Assembly: GCF_029633865.1 (NCBI RefSeq)
Contig: NC_079220.1
Span: forward strand, 56,450,477-56,514,476
DNA length: 64,000 bases
Origin: Lampris incognitus
Taxonomy: Eukaryota > Chordata > Actinopteri > Lampriformes > Lampridae
Reading direction: 5' to 3'
The translations under genes and the position numbers were made by a program. Positions within the stretch are counted from its first letter, which is position 1, and the number at the start of each line of letters is the position of its first letter. Shown piece after piece: positions 10,706-25,019 of this stretch. The notes under the pieces are model-generated. The model was given only the letters and a program-made list of their open reading frames with translations, did not search any database and had not been told where the DNA came from.

Positions 10706-12577
10706 TACACTGATGAGACAAAACATTATGACAGCCTGCCTAAGATGCTGTTGGTATTCCGTGTGCCATCAAAACAGCATCAAACCGCCCACGCATGGAC
10801 ACGACAAGATCCCTGAAGGTGTCCTATGGTATCAGGCACCAAAACATTAGCAGCAGATCCTCCAAGTCCTGTAAGTTGTGAGGTGGAGCTGCTGTGGCTC
10901 GGACTTGGCGGTCCAGCACATCCCACAGATCGAACTGAGATCTGGAGAATCTGGAGGCCAGGACAACACCTTGAACACTTCATCATGTTCCTCAAACCAT
11001 TATCGAACAATGTGTGCAGTGTGGCAGGTGCATTAGTGCTGAGGGAGGCCACTGCCATCAGGGAAAACCATTACCATGAAGGGGTGTACCTGGTCTACAA
11101 CAATGTTTAGGTAGGTGGTACATGTCAAATTGATGTCCACATGAATGGCTGGACCCAGGATTTCCCAGCAGAACATTGCCCAGAGCATCACACTCCCTAA
11201 ACCAGCTTGTTGTCTTTCCACAGTGCATCCTGGTGCCATCACTTCCCCAGGTAAACAGCGGAAACATGGCCATCCACATGATCTAAAAGGAAATGGCAGT
11301 CATCAGACCAGGCGACCTTCTTCCACTACTCCAAGGGCCAGTTCTGACGCTCGCGTGCCAATTATAGGCGCATTCGATGGTGAACAGGGGTCGGTATGGG
11401 CCCACTCACCGGTCTGCAGCTACATACACAGCCCCATACACAGCAGGGTGCCATGCACTGTGTGTTGTGACACATTCCTCTCATTACCATCATTAAAAGT
11501 TTCTGTGACTTGTACCACACTAGACCTCCTGTTGGTTCGGACCAGACAGGATAGCGTTTAGTTGCCCTCATGCATCGATGAGCCTTGGGTGCCCAACACC
11601 CTGTCCCCGGTTTGGGGTCTGTCCCTCCTCGGACCACTGTTGGTAGGTACTAGGGCTGCACAATATATCGAAAATTTACCTTCATCGCGATATCAACATG
11701 CGCGATATACCTATCGCAAAAGACTACTTGAACTGCGAGAAACGGTATACGCTATTGATTTAAAGATACTACTAGGAGTTTGTGTTGACTTAGGTGCCCC
11801 CTTCTGGAAAAAAGGCGGTAGTGTCACTTGGCCGATTCCGCCTCAGCAACAACAAAACATAATGTAAAAAATAAAATTCTAACATTAGTTACTCAGTCTG
11901 CAAAACTGGTAAGACATCAGTTTTAAAGGGGGACTGTTACGTAATCATTTATAATATAAACTGCTAGTAGCTGCTATATTTGAATAGGCCCAGATGTTGT
12001 GTTAAAGTGATGAAGAAACTGTTGCCATGCAACCAAGTTGGTGGTATTTGTTCATTGTCAATATAGCGGCTGTAGGTGCTTTTTTTGTCTTTTCTCAATA
12101 AAACCATGTTGCCGGAATGGAAATAATGCATTTAACTTTTTATTCAGTGTGCACAGGCTGTTCATTGTCCGGGGTCTGTGTTAGCAGCAAACCTAAAGCA
12201 GAAAGACATTAAAACTGTATACTTCCAATATTTGTTTATTTATTGCGAGTCATATTGTCATCGCAATATTTAACAACGTTATGGCATATCGCATGTTTTC
12301 CTCATATTGTGCAGCCCTAGTAGGTACTCAGCATTGCTGCTCAGGAGCACCCCACAAGCCTCGCCATTTCTCTGACCAGTCGTCTGGCCATAACAATTCG
12401 GCCTCTGATCTTTACTCCTGCCCATTTCTTCTGCATTCAACACACCGATTACATGAACTGATGTTCGCTTACCATCTAATCTACCCAGACTGACATGTGG
12501 CCTTTCTCTTTTGTTGAGATGATCAACGTTATTCGGTTCACCCGTGAGCGCTCATAATGTTTTGGCTTATCAGTGTA
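10706..12577 (-). mobile_element. Decayed Tc1-like transposon interrupted by a nested MITE
   Basis: Inverted termini: TACACTGATGAGACAAAACA at the left and the related inverse ending GGCTTATCAGTGTA at the right, each bounded by TA, the Tc1/mariner target dinucleotide. Excluding the nested element at 11,651-12,319 it is about 1.2 kb. Broken minus-strand frames carry transposase-like pieces: 'GSVMLWAMF'-like at about 11,180, and a C-terminal 'NVLVPDTIGHLQGSCR' run at about 10,800-10,860 matching the usual Tc1 end. Multiple frameshifts and stops make it inactive. Confidence 0.75.
11651..12319. mobile_element. hAT-type MITE nested in the Tc1-like relic
   Basis: Termini TAGGGCTGCACAATAT and ATATTGTGCAGCCCTA are inverted repeats. 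The flanking 8-bp sequences are identical (GTAGGTAC at 11,643-11,650 and 12,320-12,327), a target-site duplication of the length typical of hAT elements. Sub-terminal 'atcgcgatat' and 'tcgcaata' motifs recur inside. 669 bp with no transposase. Confidence 0.88.
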
Positions 12578-13694
12578 AGTATATCGCCCACATTCCCTTC
12601 AAACAAATGAACATGGCCACCCAGTGGTGCAAAAGCCATTCGCTGTGTCTTGGGAGATGCATTTTCCATCCCCCACACACGGTGCAGATGATGAACCAGG
12701 AGCTCTGCCAGTTGACATTCAGTATTGACTTCGTTCTCTAGAAGGCAGCATGAGCAAAACCAGTCCAGCCTGGGTTATTAACCATGCCACAAGCCCACTG
12801 CTTACGAAGGCCTTTTCTCTCTCCTTACTCTAGCTAGACACACCGGCGACTTAACGCATTGTTTATGTATGATACTGAAGGCCAAACAAATGTACAACTG
12901 TCAAAATATAAAAAACGGGGTCTGTGAGTGGAGTGCATGTATGGACCCAAGTTGTACAGGCTTATGTTATCTGTTGTCTTGTTTCACCCCGTTTACTGTA
13001 AAGCCATTTTTAAGTGTTAGAAAAGCACTATATAAGTGATTTATTATCATTATTAATACTATTATTATTATTATTACATTGGCTCTGCAATTACAGAAAT
13101 CACCATAGTGCCAAGTAAGCTGCACAAAAGGTGCCACCAGAATGTGGTGGAGTTGGTCTTGGTGCTGGTTTTATGTATTCTCCCGTGAAAACTGAGACCT
13201 CAGTGGAATATCATGTGTGAAAGAACTGCAAGTCTGAAAAAAAAACAAAAAAAAAACAACCCTAAAGTGATGACTTTTTTCATCCTTTCTATTGCTGGCA
13301 TAAATAGGACAATGGCTTATCCACAAATATTGCATTTTACAGGCTGGTAGGATTTACCCGGCGCAGAATGTTTTATGTTTTCAGCATCGCAGCCACATGA
13401 GGAAGAGTAGGGCAGGTAGTAGCGAGTATGAAGAGTAAGTGAAATTGTGGTGGTAAACAAGCAAATATGGCAGATCAGGTGCACAGATAACCTTTTCCAA
13501 AAGATATAACAAACTCAGTGGTTTAAATGCAAGCCACCCCATGTCTTTCTTTTCTTCTTTTTGAATAGTGAAGAAGATGCTGGTGAGAACTTCACGGGGG
13601 CGATGTTGTCAAACAGCAATGCAGTTACCAGCCTCATCATAGGTGTCAGTAAACTCAACAGGCAAGATTGTGAACTTGACTGAATCAAGATGAA
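12578..13694 (+). other. Mostly unassigned; L2-like LINE 3' tail at about 12,960-13,080
   Basis: The segment 'aaaagcactatataagtgat' followed by an (ATT)n tail is the style of L2/CR1-type LINE 3' ends in fish and is comparable to the tail at 53,030-53,098. The rest shows no gene. Confidence 0.4.
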
Positions 13695-14210
<516 letters not shown>

Positions 14211-15734
14211 ACACAGTGAGAGGAATTCAGTGGTTTATTGTTCGGGTGCCGTCTTGAGGACAAGCTGGGACACTAACCCCACATCAACACTATTATAGGA
14301 AGTACTGAACTTTTGCCTTCCTGTTCCACTGCTGGGACCTCACAACCACGCCATTTGTTTACAAAAGAGCCATCCCAGCAACAGTCGGGACAGGCGTCCA
14401 CAAATGCCCGATTAAGTAACGGTCAGTCAACTCAGACACGTGTATGTGCCCTTTGTCTTTCACCACCGTCTTTCCCCTCTCTCCATTCTTTCTCTATTAC
14501 TCTCCCCCTTTTCTCTTCTTCTTCAAAAGCCACCTCGAATCACTTCCCTCAATCCCCCATCTCTATCCACAGGCTCTTCGGCTCCTGGCATTGTGCCAAG
14601 CTTCCTTCTATACCGCTCTTCCCTTAGGGCAATGAACCTACCCCCCTATCCATCCTCCACCCTTACCTATATCAAAGTAGAAAGCCTAGTACCTCCTTGT
14701 GACTACTGCTTCGTACCCTCACCACCTCCCCACATACCTCGTACCAACACCCTGCAATGGGGAGTGGATGGTGGGCCCCACCATAACGTCAGCTGAGGGT
14801 CAATCAAGTAACTTAGCAACCAATTGAGATCAGCCATGTGTACATACGTTGGCATGTGAAGGCTTGGGAGCTGTGTGTTCAGTGTTTGTTCCCCTACCGT
14901 AAAGTCTGCAACGATGTGGTCACCATGACTGCGTGACCGCCCCACACACAACCAATTTGCACCTAAACACCACTGTAGTGAATGAGTTAAACGTGGGACT
15001 GACACAGTCTGGACTATCTGTTCGATTTGCGCCATGCTAAAAGTACAGAACATGCACACGTGCAACTGTGGGACAACTTGGAGTGGAAAGTCTACCAAAT
15101 GGTATACACGTTTCCAGCCAAGTCCGGTGCAAGGAGAGAAAAAAATCTTGGAAAGTGTCATTGACCAAAACTCACCAACTCTCCTAACAGGAAAACATGC
15201 GCATTACACACACAGTCATGGAAGCTGCGAGCCCGCTAGCATGCACACACGCTCTCGCAACCTCCCACTCATCTCCCCAATGGCGACGTAATCGCTCACA
15301 CACATCCTTGATTGGTTTAATTACTCACAGCAATCAGCCACAGGCAGGAGCGACCAACGACGCGCTCCTCTCTGTCTCACCTCTCTCCCTTATTCTATCT
15401 AGATCTTTCTCGCTCGCTCCCTCTAGTGCTTTCTATTAGTGTGTCTGACACCGCGTGGGTCCGTGCGGCGTTAAGAGCCACGAAATCCTGCCTTCTGATA
15501 TCCTGACCGCTGACTGGCACGACTTAGAAGGTTGACGACACCCTCCCTCGCCACAAACCCCCGCAGAAAGGGTCACTTTGGAGCCCCAGATCGCTGTCAA
15601 AATATACCCCACCCCCCTCCAGATATCTTCTTTGTTTTCTCTGAACCCACGCCTGCACACAGTGTTGACAAAGTTTTCCTTCCAACCTCGACCCCATCTA
15701 TCCCCCAAACCCCGTCTCTGTGTTTTTCCCAGCG
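14211..15734. other. Repeat-poor unassigned sequence
   Basis: No exon with convincing splice sites and no recognised repeat. Short open frames are not conserved-looking. Confidence 0.4.
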
Positions 15735-15870
15735 GCTAATTGAATTTGCAGCTGGCTCTTAATTAACGGCGGGTCTGATTTGCATAAAGCAGGGCAATTT
15801 GCATATGGCAGACAGCTCCCCTCCCCAAATGTCTGAGCACCTGGCACAGAGCCAAGGACAGGGGTGGAAC
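15735..15870. promoter_or_regulatory. Candidate conserved non-coding element with paired POU octamers
   Basis: Two exact octamers ATTTGCAT lie at 15,778-15,785 and 15,797-15,804, 19 bp apart on the same strand. A near-octamer ATTTGCAG is at about 15,744, and a TTAATTAA homeodomain-type core at 15,759-15,766. The block is repeat-free in a repeat-dense window. Enhancer function is inference only; no cross-species comparison was possible. Confidence 0.35.
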
Positions 15871-18096
<2,226 letters not shown>

Positions 18097-18104
18097 GCGA
18101 GCGA

Positions 18105-18141
18105 GCAAGCCTGTTTCATGCCACAAGCATGAAACAGGCTT
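18105..18141. repeat. Inverted repeat with 16-bp arms
   Basis: 'acaagcctgtttcatg'-type left arm faces 'catgaaacaggcttgt', with a further direct copy of 'gaaacaggcttgtac' immediately after. It could form a hairpin. Confidence 0.7.
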
Positions 18142-18199
18142 GTACGAAACAGGCTTGTACTGTGTCATAAAGAATTTACTTGACTCACTGGATTTTATA

Positions 18200-19822
18200 T
18201 ACAGTGCATCTGGAAAGTATTCACACCCCTTCACTTTCCCCACATTTTGTTATGTTACAGCCTTATTTCAAAATGGATTAAATTCCTTTTTTTCCTCATC
18301 AATCTCCATACAATACCCCATAATGACAAAGTGAAAAAGGTTTCATAGAAATTTTTGCAAATTTATTAAAAATAAAAAACTGAAATATTGCATGTACATA
18401 AGTATTCACACCCTTTACTCAGTACTTGGTTGAGGCACCCTTGGCAGCGATTACAGCCTCAAGTCTTCTTGGGTATGAAGCCACAAGCTTGGCACACCTA
18501 TATTTGGGGTATTTCTCCCATTCTTCTCTGCAGATCCTCTCCAGCTCTGTAAGGTTAGATGGGGAGCGTCGCTGCACAGCTATTTTCAGGTCTTTCCAGA
18601 GATGTTCAATGGGGTTCAAGTCTGGGTGGGCCACTCACAAACTTCTCACGAAGCCACTCCTTCGTTGTCTTGGCTGTGTGCTTAGGGTCGTTGTCGTGTC
18701 GAAACGTAAACCTTCGCCCCAGTCTGAGGTCCTGAGCGCTCTGGAGCAGGTTTTCATCAAGGATCTCTCTGTACTTTGCTCCATTCATCTTTCCCTCGAT
18801 CCTGACTAGTCTCCCAGTTCCTGACGCTGAAGAACATCACCACAGCATGACGCTGCCACCACCATGCTTCACTGTAGGGATGGTATTAGCAAGGTGATGA
18901 GAGGTGCCTGGTTTCCTCCAGACGTGACGTTTGGCATTCAGGCCAAAGAGTTCAATCTTGGTTTCATCAGACCAGAGAATCTTGTTTCTCATGGTCTGAG
19001 AGTCCTTTAGGTGCTTTCTGGCAAACTCCAAGCGGGCTGTCATGTGCCTTTTACTGAGCAGAGGCTTCCGTCTGGCCACACTACCATAAAGGCCTGATTG
19101 GTGGAGTGCTGCAGAGATGGCTGTCCTTCTGGAAGGTTCTCCCATCTCCACAGAGGACGCTGGAGCTGTCAGAGTGACCATCGGGTTCTTGGTCACCTCC
19201 CTGACCAAGGCCCTTCTCCCCCGATGGCTCAGTTTGACTGGGCGGCCAGCTCTAGGAAGAGTCCTGGTGGATCCAAACTTCTTCCATTTACGAATGATGG
19301 AGACCACTGGGCTCTTCGGGACCTTCAAAGCTGTAGACATTTTTTTGTACCCTTCCCCAGATCTGTGCCTCGATACAATCCTGTCTTGGAGGTCCACAGA
19401 CAATTCCTTTGACTTCACGGCTTGGTTTCTGCTCTGACATGCACTGTCAACAGTGGGACCTTATATAGACGGGTGTGTGCCTTTCCAAACCATGTCCAAT
19501 CAATTGAATTTACTACAAGTGGACTCCAAACAAGATATAGAAACATCTCAAGGATGATCAGTGGAAACAGGATGAACCTGAGCTCAATCTTGAGTGTCAT
19601 AGCAAAGGGTGTGAATACTTATGTACATGCAACATTTCAGTTTTTTATTTTTAATAAAATTTGCAAAAATTTATACAAAACCTTTTTCACTTTGTCATTA
19701 TGGGGTATTGTGTGTAGATTGATGAGAAAAAAAAAGGAATTTAATCCATTTTGGAATAAGGCTGTAACATAACAAAATGTGGGGAAAGTGAAGGGGTGTG
19801 AATACTTTCCGGATGCACTGTA
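18200..19822 (-). mobile_element. Near-complete Tc1-like transposon, 1.6 kb
   Basis: Long terminal inverted repeats of about 217 bp (18,200-18,416 and 19,606-19,822) differ at only a handful of positions by eye. The outermost bases are TACAGTGCATC and its inverse, with TA duplicated on both sides. Direct-repeat-like motifs ('agtattcacaccc') occur at the outer and inner ends of each TIR, the IR/DR layout of many fish Tc1 elements. A single transposase gene lies between them on the minus strand. Confidence 0.95.
18419..19418 (-). pseudogene. Tc1-like transposase, inactivated
   Basis: DDE transposase that would cut and paste the surrounding element. The frame starts with the Met at 19,418 (MKSKELSVDLQDRIV), followed by paired helix-turn-helix regions (about residues 1-110, including 'SIIRKWKKFGSTRTLPRAGR'). 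The first catalytic Asp is in 'WSDETKIELFG', the second in '[10 protein letters not shown]' and the Glu in '[11 protein letters not shown]'; the C-terminus ends 'IAAKGASTKY' near 18,419. An in-frame TGA at 18,837-18,839 follows 'GGGSVMLW'. A deletion with frameshift at about 18,635 removes the segment between the second Asp region and 'LNPIEHLW'. The domain order and near-full length suggest a young relic. Confidence 0.93.
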
Positions 19823-19900
19823 TATATAGATAGATAGCTAGACAGATAGATAGAGGGGGCAACTGAATCTGTGTGTTTTTGCTTCTTTTGGGAGGTGGAT

Positions 19901-20332
19901 TCCCCCCCCTTTTTTTCCACCCAATTGTATCCGGCCAATTTCCCCACTCTTCCGAGCCATCCCGGTCTCTGCTCCACCCCCTCAGCTGATGCGGGGAGGG
20001 CTGCAGACTATCACATGCCTCCTCTGATACATGTGGAGGCACGAGCCGCTTCTTTTCACCTGACAGTGAGGAGTTTCACCACGGGGACGTAGCGCGTGGG
20101 AGGGTCACACTATTCTCCCCAGTTCCCCCTTCCCCCTGAACAGGCGCCCCAACCGACCAGAGGAGGCGCTAGTGCAGCAACCAGGACACATACCCACATC
20201 TGGCTTCCCACCCGTTGAAATGGCCAATTGTGTCTGTAGGGACGCCGACCAAAGCAGAGGTATAACAGGGATTCGAACCGCCGATCACCGTGTTCGTAGA
20301 CAATGGAATAGACCGCTACGCCACCCAGACAC
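19901..20332 (-). mobile_element. tRNA-derived SINE, family A, copy 3
   Basis: Full-length copy immediately right of the Tc1-like element and a (TAGA)n tract. The minus-strand head contains 'gggtggcgtagcggtctat', with the clearest A box in the family, and the B-box-like 'cggttcgaatccc'. Confidence 0.82.
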
Positions 20333-20655
20333 TCTATATGTGTTTTTAATGATTCTAAAAATAAAATTAATAACACTCACATTAAGACTTATTTGTTATG
20401 AGTTAAATGAGACCTGTTGTTAAATATTTGATCGCACATTAGTAAATGTTTTTTTAATCTTATATTTCATATATTTTAATTATCTTATAACTGCACACTT
20501 GAGACCCAGGAAATATAACTTGTTTTAATTTCTTTCTTTTTTTTTTTACATAAATTAGGTGCAAAGAAAAAAACTTAAAACTTGATTTTATTCAAATTTT
20601 ACAACACGTCCACTGCAGTGGACAACAGAACTTTGTTTAATTTGAGATAGAAAGC

Positions 20656-21031
20656 TGGGTTTCTATCAACACGGGGATCAACGGTTCAAGTCCCCGTGTT
20701 ACCTCCGGGTTGGTCGGGCATCCCTACAGACACAATTGGCCATGTCTGCGGGTGGGAAGCCGGATGTGGGTATGTGTCCTGGTTGCTGCACTAGCGCCTC
20801 CTGTGGTCAGTCAGGGTGCCTGTTCAGGGGGGAGGGGGAACTGGGGGGAATATTGTGATCCTCCCATGCACTATATATCCCTCTGGCCACACTCCTCACT
20901 GTCGGGTGAAAAGAAGCGGCTGGCAACTGCAGCCCTCGCTGGATCAGCAGAGGGGTTGGAGCAGTAATCGGGACGGTTCAGAAGAGTGGGGTAACTGGCC
21001 AAGTTCAATTGGAAAGAAAAGGGGGGGGGGG
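20656..21031 (+). mobile_element. tRNA-derived SINE, family A, copy 4 (5'-truncated head)
   Basis: Plus orientation. The A-box part is missing, but the B-box-like 'acggttcaagtccccgtg' and the body through 'ttggaaagaaaaggggg' are present. A short segment is deleted after 'aaaagaagcggctgg', where the 'ccacatgtatggg' block is absent. Confidence 0.78.
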
Positions 21032-21038
21032 CATGACA

Positions 21039-21094
21039 CGTGACAAATAACCGACACGAAAATGCGAAATTTCATGTCGGTTATTTGTCACGTC
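21039..21094. repeat. Inverted repeat, about 24-bp arms
   Basis: 'cgtgacaaataaccgacacg' on the left faces 'atgtcggttatttgtcacg' on the right around a short AT-rich centre. Directly abuts the 3' end of the preceding SINE. Confidence 0.8.
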
Positions 21095-21323
21095 TCCGGT
21101 GTGTAAAGGTCTATAGACATCACTGTAGACCTCACCATTAACTCTCACCTTTCAACCTTTTGTTGTTTTGCCATCAAAGCTGCATGTAAGTAGACAGCTT
21201 TGATTGAGAAAGACAAAGCACAAAAAATAATTTAGCACAATTAACATGTTAAAAAAATGTTTAAAGGGATAGTTCACTTGAGAACATATTTGCACTTTGT
21301 TTTATACGTCCATCCTTCTCATG

Positions 21324-21509
21324 CAGGGGTGGGCAGTCTTATCCAGAAAGGACCAGTGTGGGTGCAGGTTTTTGTTCCAACCAATTAGTTACACACCTGT
21401 GTCTCCTAATCAAGTTCCTCAGCAAAGACTCTACTGGTTGATTAGTGGGATCAGGTGTGGAACTGCTTGGTTGGAACAAAAACCTGCACCCACACCGGCC
21501 CAGCCCTGT
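21324..21509. mobile_element. Palindromic MITE, family P3, copy 1
   Basis: Arms: 'caggggtgggcagtcttatc' versus the inverse 'cggcccagccctg'. Inner arms are 'gtgggtgcaggtttttgttc' and 'gaacaaaaacctgcacccac'. Copies at 33,107-33,277 and, partly, 56,720-56,862. Confidence 0.8.
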
Positions 21510-21639
21510 TCTAATGAACGTGTTAACATTTTTTCCTCATTAACTGTTTCATTAGGTTCCAAAATAAAACGTTGGGATCCATTTGCTGGAACACATCTCT
21601 GTAGGTTATCCTTCCATTTTGGCACTGATTAAAAACCTC

Positions 21640-21815
21640 AGAACCCTACATGTTGGTTTTGGCCCACCTCATCTGGGTCCTCCTCGTCTGAGTTTTCACC
21701 CTCTTCCGTCTCGTCCTCTCTCTCTGGACTCTCGTCCTCTGACAAATGCATGTCAGAATCTCCCTCAGTGAGAGAGTCCTCTCTGCCTCCGCCATACAGC
21801 TGTCTACTGAAAACA
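21640..21815 (-). other. Short acidic open stretch, possible transposase N-terminus
   Basis: On the minus strand an open stretch reads 'SRQLYGGGREDSLTEGDS', then a Glu/Asp/Ser-rich run ending near 21,640. Such acidic N-termini occur in piggyBac-type transposases, but no catalytic domain follows here, so it is recorded only as a possible fragment. Confidence 0.2.
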
Positions 21816-21859
21816 CGTGAAACAAACTAAGCGCCCAGTCCTGATGTCCACGACAGAGG

Positions 21860-22550
21860 ACGTTTATAAATTCGCGTTTCTCAAATGAAAATACATAAGC
21901 TCAGCTATAAAAACTCACTCAGATATTCCTGAGATCGGGAATCAGGTACAGTTTGTGATTTCTTTCATGTACTTTCGTACACAAAAATTTCGTTTCACCC
22001 AGCCCACAGCAGTGCGACACAGAAGATAAAAACAAGCATCCAAAACTTCCAAAAACGACACCACCAAAAACATACAAAAACAGAGAAAACAAAGCAAAAC
22101 AACAACAAAACAACAACAACACACAAGCAGTTGACAACACAGTCCACTCAGTGCAACACAGTCCAGAAAACAAAAAGTCACTGTCCAGAGAGCGAACGCC
22201 AGCCAGGAAGACTGCGGGAACTGCTGCGCTACACGGGCTAGCAGTTAGCTTTTAGCCTGCCCCGCTGTCGAGGGCGCATCGCCCGCCCTCGGTGCTTCCT
22301 CTACGGGTGCAGCTCCAGGCAGGGGCCGTGGTCCCTGGGCCCACCGGACGCGGCAGACCAAGCTCTCCCAGCTGATCCAACGCCAGCTCTCCAGCCATTA
22401 AACGAAAAAAAATAAACAATGAAAAATCTAAGATCGAAATGAAAACTTCACAAACGACACAAACTTAGACGTAGACACGGACAAAGACACTGCATAGTCG
22501 GTCCTGGGTGAAGCCGCTGCAAACGCGCCGCCATCTTCCCACACCGGAAA
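21860..22550 (-). repeat. CpG-rich retroelement-like block
   Basis: Read on the minus strand it starts with a GC-rich segment containing 'aagatggcggcgcg' at about 22,520-22,535 and ends with 'gggtgaaacgaaatttttgt' at about 21,985-22,010, a phrase common near fish retroelement 3' ends. It has the only dense CpG cluster of the first 25 kb. It might alternatively be a genuine CpG-island promoter; no exon supports that. Confidence 0.35.
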
Positions 22551-22922
22551 ATGTTTACTTACTCCAAACAATTGAAAAATAAAGGAAAACATTTTTTATT
22601 TATGAATATCATGCTTACATCTTTTTTCCGTAAAACGCGCTTCCTCCGATGGCAGCCATTTTGTCTTCATCTTCTGCTCCTTCTTCTTCTTCTTCTTCGT
22701 CTTGGTGTTTATTGGCGGTTGGCAAACAACGAAATGATGCATTACCGCCACGGGCTGGTATAAAGTGTGGATAAGCTATTATTTACGCTACCCCCCCCCC
22801 CCAAAAAAATCCCAAATCTTCTTAATTAAATTAGTTACTCTAAGAAACTGAAACGAGAGTTTATAACACTCAGTTGAGTTCTTCTGTAGAATATCTACTA
22901 AATCAAATTGTATTTTTATTTT

Positions 22923-24049
22923 TCAGAGATTTTGAGTCAGACGCCTTTCCGCCTCATATTTCTGACAATATATCGTCATAGCATGCTCTAATGTGTCTTC
23001 TGGCCCACAGTAGTCACATCTGCCTGGATTGTGTTGGCCTGTTTTGAAAAGTGTACTGTTTAGTCCAGTGTGTCCAAATCTGAGTCTTGAAATGATTGTC
23101 TCATCTCTGCTGTTCCTTCCTGCACACCTCATTTCTCCCACTTTCATTTGACCTGTGTAAAACCACCGCCCTTTCCTCTCTTCCTCCCGTTGCTTCTGCC
23201 ACCTTTCCTTCAATCTGTGCTTAATAATGCTCTTTATTTCTGTCTTGCTTAAAGTAACTACCAAATCAGTGTGATTATGTTTTGTAGCCTTCTTTGCAAC
23301 CTTATCTGCTACTTCATTTCCCTCAATGCCAATGTGTGCTGGAACCCATAAAAATTATACTGTAAGACCCACCACTTGAGTTCTATATAATGTTTGTTGT
23401 ACCTCTATTAAAATGTCTGGTCTGCTTTCTGAATGACTCTATTGTAAACTGGCTAGCGATGAACTGGAGTCTGAACAAATAATGGCTCTCAATGGTCTTG
23501 TTTCCTCTATCCACTGCACTGCTAACAATACTGCAAGTATTTCTGCTGTGTGTACTGATATTTCCTCAATGATCCTTTTCCCTGCTTTAATATGAAATTC
23601 TGGAACAAAAAAATGCTACTCCTACTTTATTTACTGAACTCTTTGATTCAGCCGTATAAATCTGGACATAACTGTGGTGATTATCAATATAAGCCTGTAT
23701 GGTATGTGAATATTAAATTAAACTCTTTATCTTTATTCTTCTTTTCTAATAATGTGAAATCTACGGTGGCATCTGGAAGTATCCAAGGTGGTATTGCTGG
23801 CAAAGGCGCTGATGGACTAATGTTTAAGTGATCCACTTCAAGTTGTGTTGCTTTCTGTGTCATTGTCCATCCAAAGCTTTTTGTTTCCCTCCCCTCCTTT
23901 TCCCAACAAGGGATTAAAGTGTCTGGTGTTGGATGATCCCGACTATGGCCCTGTACATTAAGCCGGTAGTTCAAGGATAGCTGTATCCTTCTCTTCAAGA
24001 TAGTCACAGGCATGTTTGCAAGGTCCCCCCCCCCCACATGTGACATCAT
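22923..24049 (-). pseudogene. Non-LTR retrotransposon 3' fragment with RNase H domain
   Basis: Broken minus-strand frames encode an RNase H-like domain: 'VQIYTAESKSS' (first acidic region), 'VHTAEILAVLLAVQWIEE' (Glu region), 'AIICSDSS' (Asp region) and 'WVPAHIGIEGNEVADKVAKK' (last Asp region). A Cys/His tail follows, 'GQHNPGRCDYCGPEDTLEHA'. RNase H after a reverse transcriptase is typical of I-like LINE clades. The reverse transcriptase is absent and several frameshifts and stops occur. Confidence 0.75.
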
Positions 24050-24479
24050 TTAAAGGCACCATCGTCCTCTTTCAGGGGCAACAGGTCTTAATAGAGTGGC
24101 ATGTATAGTATGAGAGATATGAGCAGAAACGTCATGACCACTGCAGTGGACAACAATGAATTGCTGGGTCTTGTTTAACTTTTTTGCACACCTGCTGTTG
24201 CACTTTTATTTTATTGTGTTTATAAAAGTCAAATTAAAAAGTGTTATTTCCCCTGAAGATGGCGCTTTTTTTTGAAGGGGGGGGGGCGATCTCGCCTAGG
24301 GTGGCCAGAAACACCACTGCTGGAGACAAACATTTGGAATAATTACATAATAATATTGAATCTTCTCACGGATGGTCTCGTTTGGTTATGTCAGTCTTAA
24401 AGAAATGTAAAATTCAAATTGAGACCGATAACCAGTGAACAATTATTCACGTGCTTTTGCTGTCCATCTCTCACACTCC
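24050..24479. other. Unassigned sequence with MITE-like scraps
   Basis: 'gaccactgcagtggacaaca' at 24,137-24,156 matches 'gtccactgcagtggacaaca' at about 20,609-20,628, both carrying the palindrome CCACTGCAGTGG. 'gatctcgcctagggtggcc' at about 24,289 resembles common fish DNA-element ends. No gene. Confidence 0.35.
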
Positions 24480-24606
24480 ATCCATCCATCCATCCATCCA
24501 TTATCCAAACCGCTTATCCCTACTCAGGGTCCCGGGGATGCTGGGGCCTATCCCAGCAGTCACTGGGCTGCAGGAGGAGAGGCAGCCTGGACAGGCCGCC
24601 ACACAG
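24480..24606 (-). mobile_element. SINE family B, 3'-end fragment
   Basis: Starts with (TCCA)n, then 'ccaaaccgcttatcc' and 'ggcctatcccagcagtcact'. This is the inverse of the 3' half of the element at 13,708-14,197. Confidence 0.75.
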
Positions 24607-25019
24607 CCTAAAATCAGCCCGTTTTACTTTTAAGACTGACAGTGCAGTGCCCAAATCTAGTCTTCATACACTCAAGTACCTCCAAGTGACAAACGGATTT
24701 TTTCCATGCATCATCATTTAATCCCCATCAGTCATTCACATCTTCAGCCGTCTGACAGACACATGCAGTAGCAGCACATGGCTGAGGGACCCGCCATTAG
24801 CTCCGTGATGCTACTGCTAACACAGGCGGCGCCAGTACCATCAGTCTCCTCTTTTCAGTACCCCAGTTAGCAGTTAGCTGATGTCGGCACCTCCTCACAT
24901 TGATCCAAGGCCTTGTCTGCAACTCCGAGCTCCTCATCTACTATCCCTCTCCCTCTCTCCCTCTCTCTTTCCCCCTCTCCCTCTCTCTCCCTCTCCCTCT
25001 CTCTCTCACACTGCGGGCA

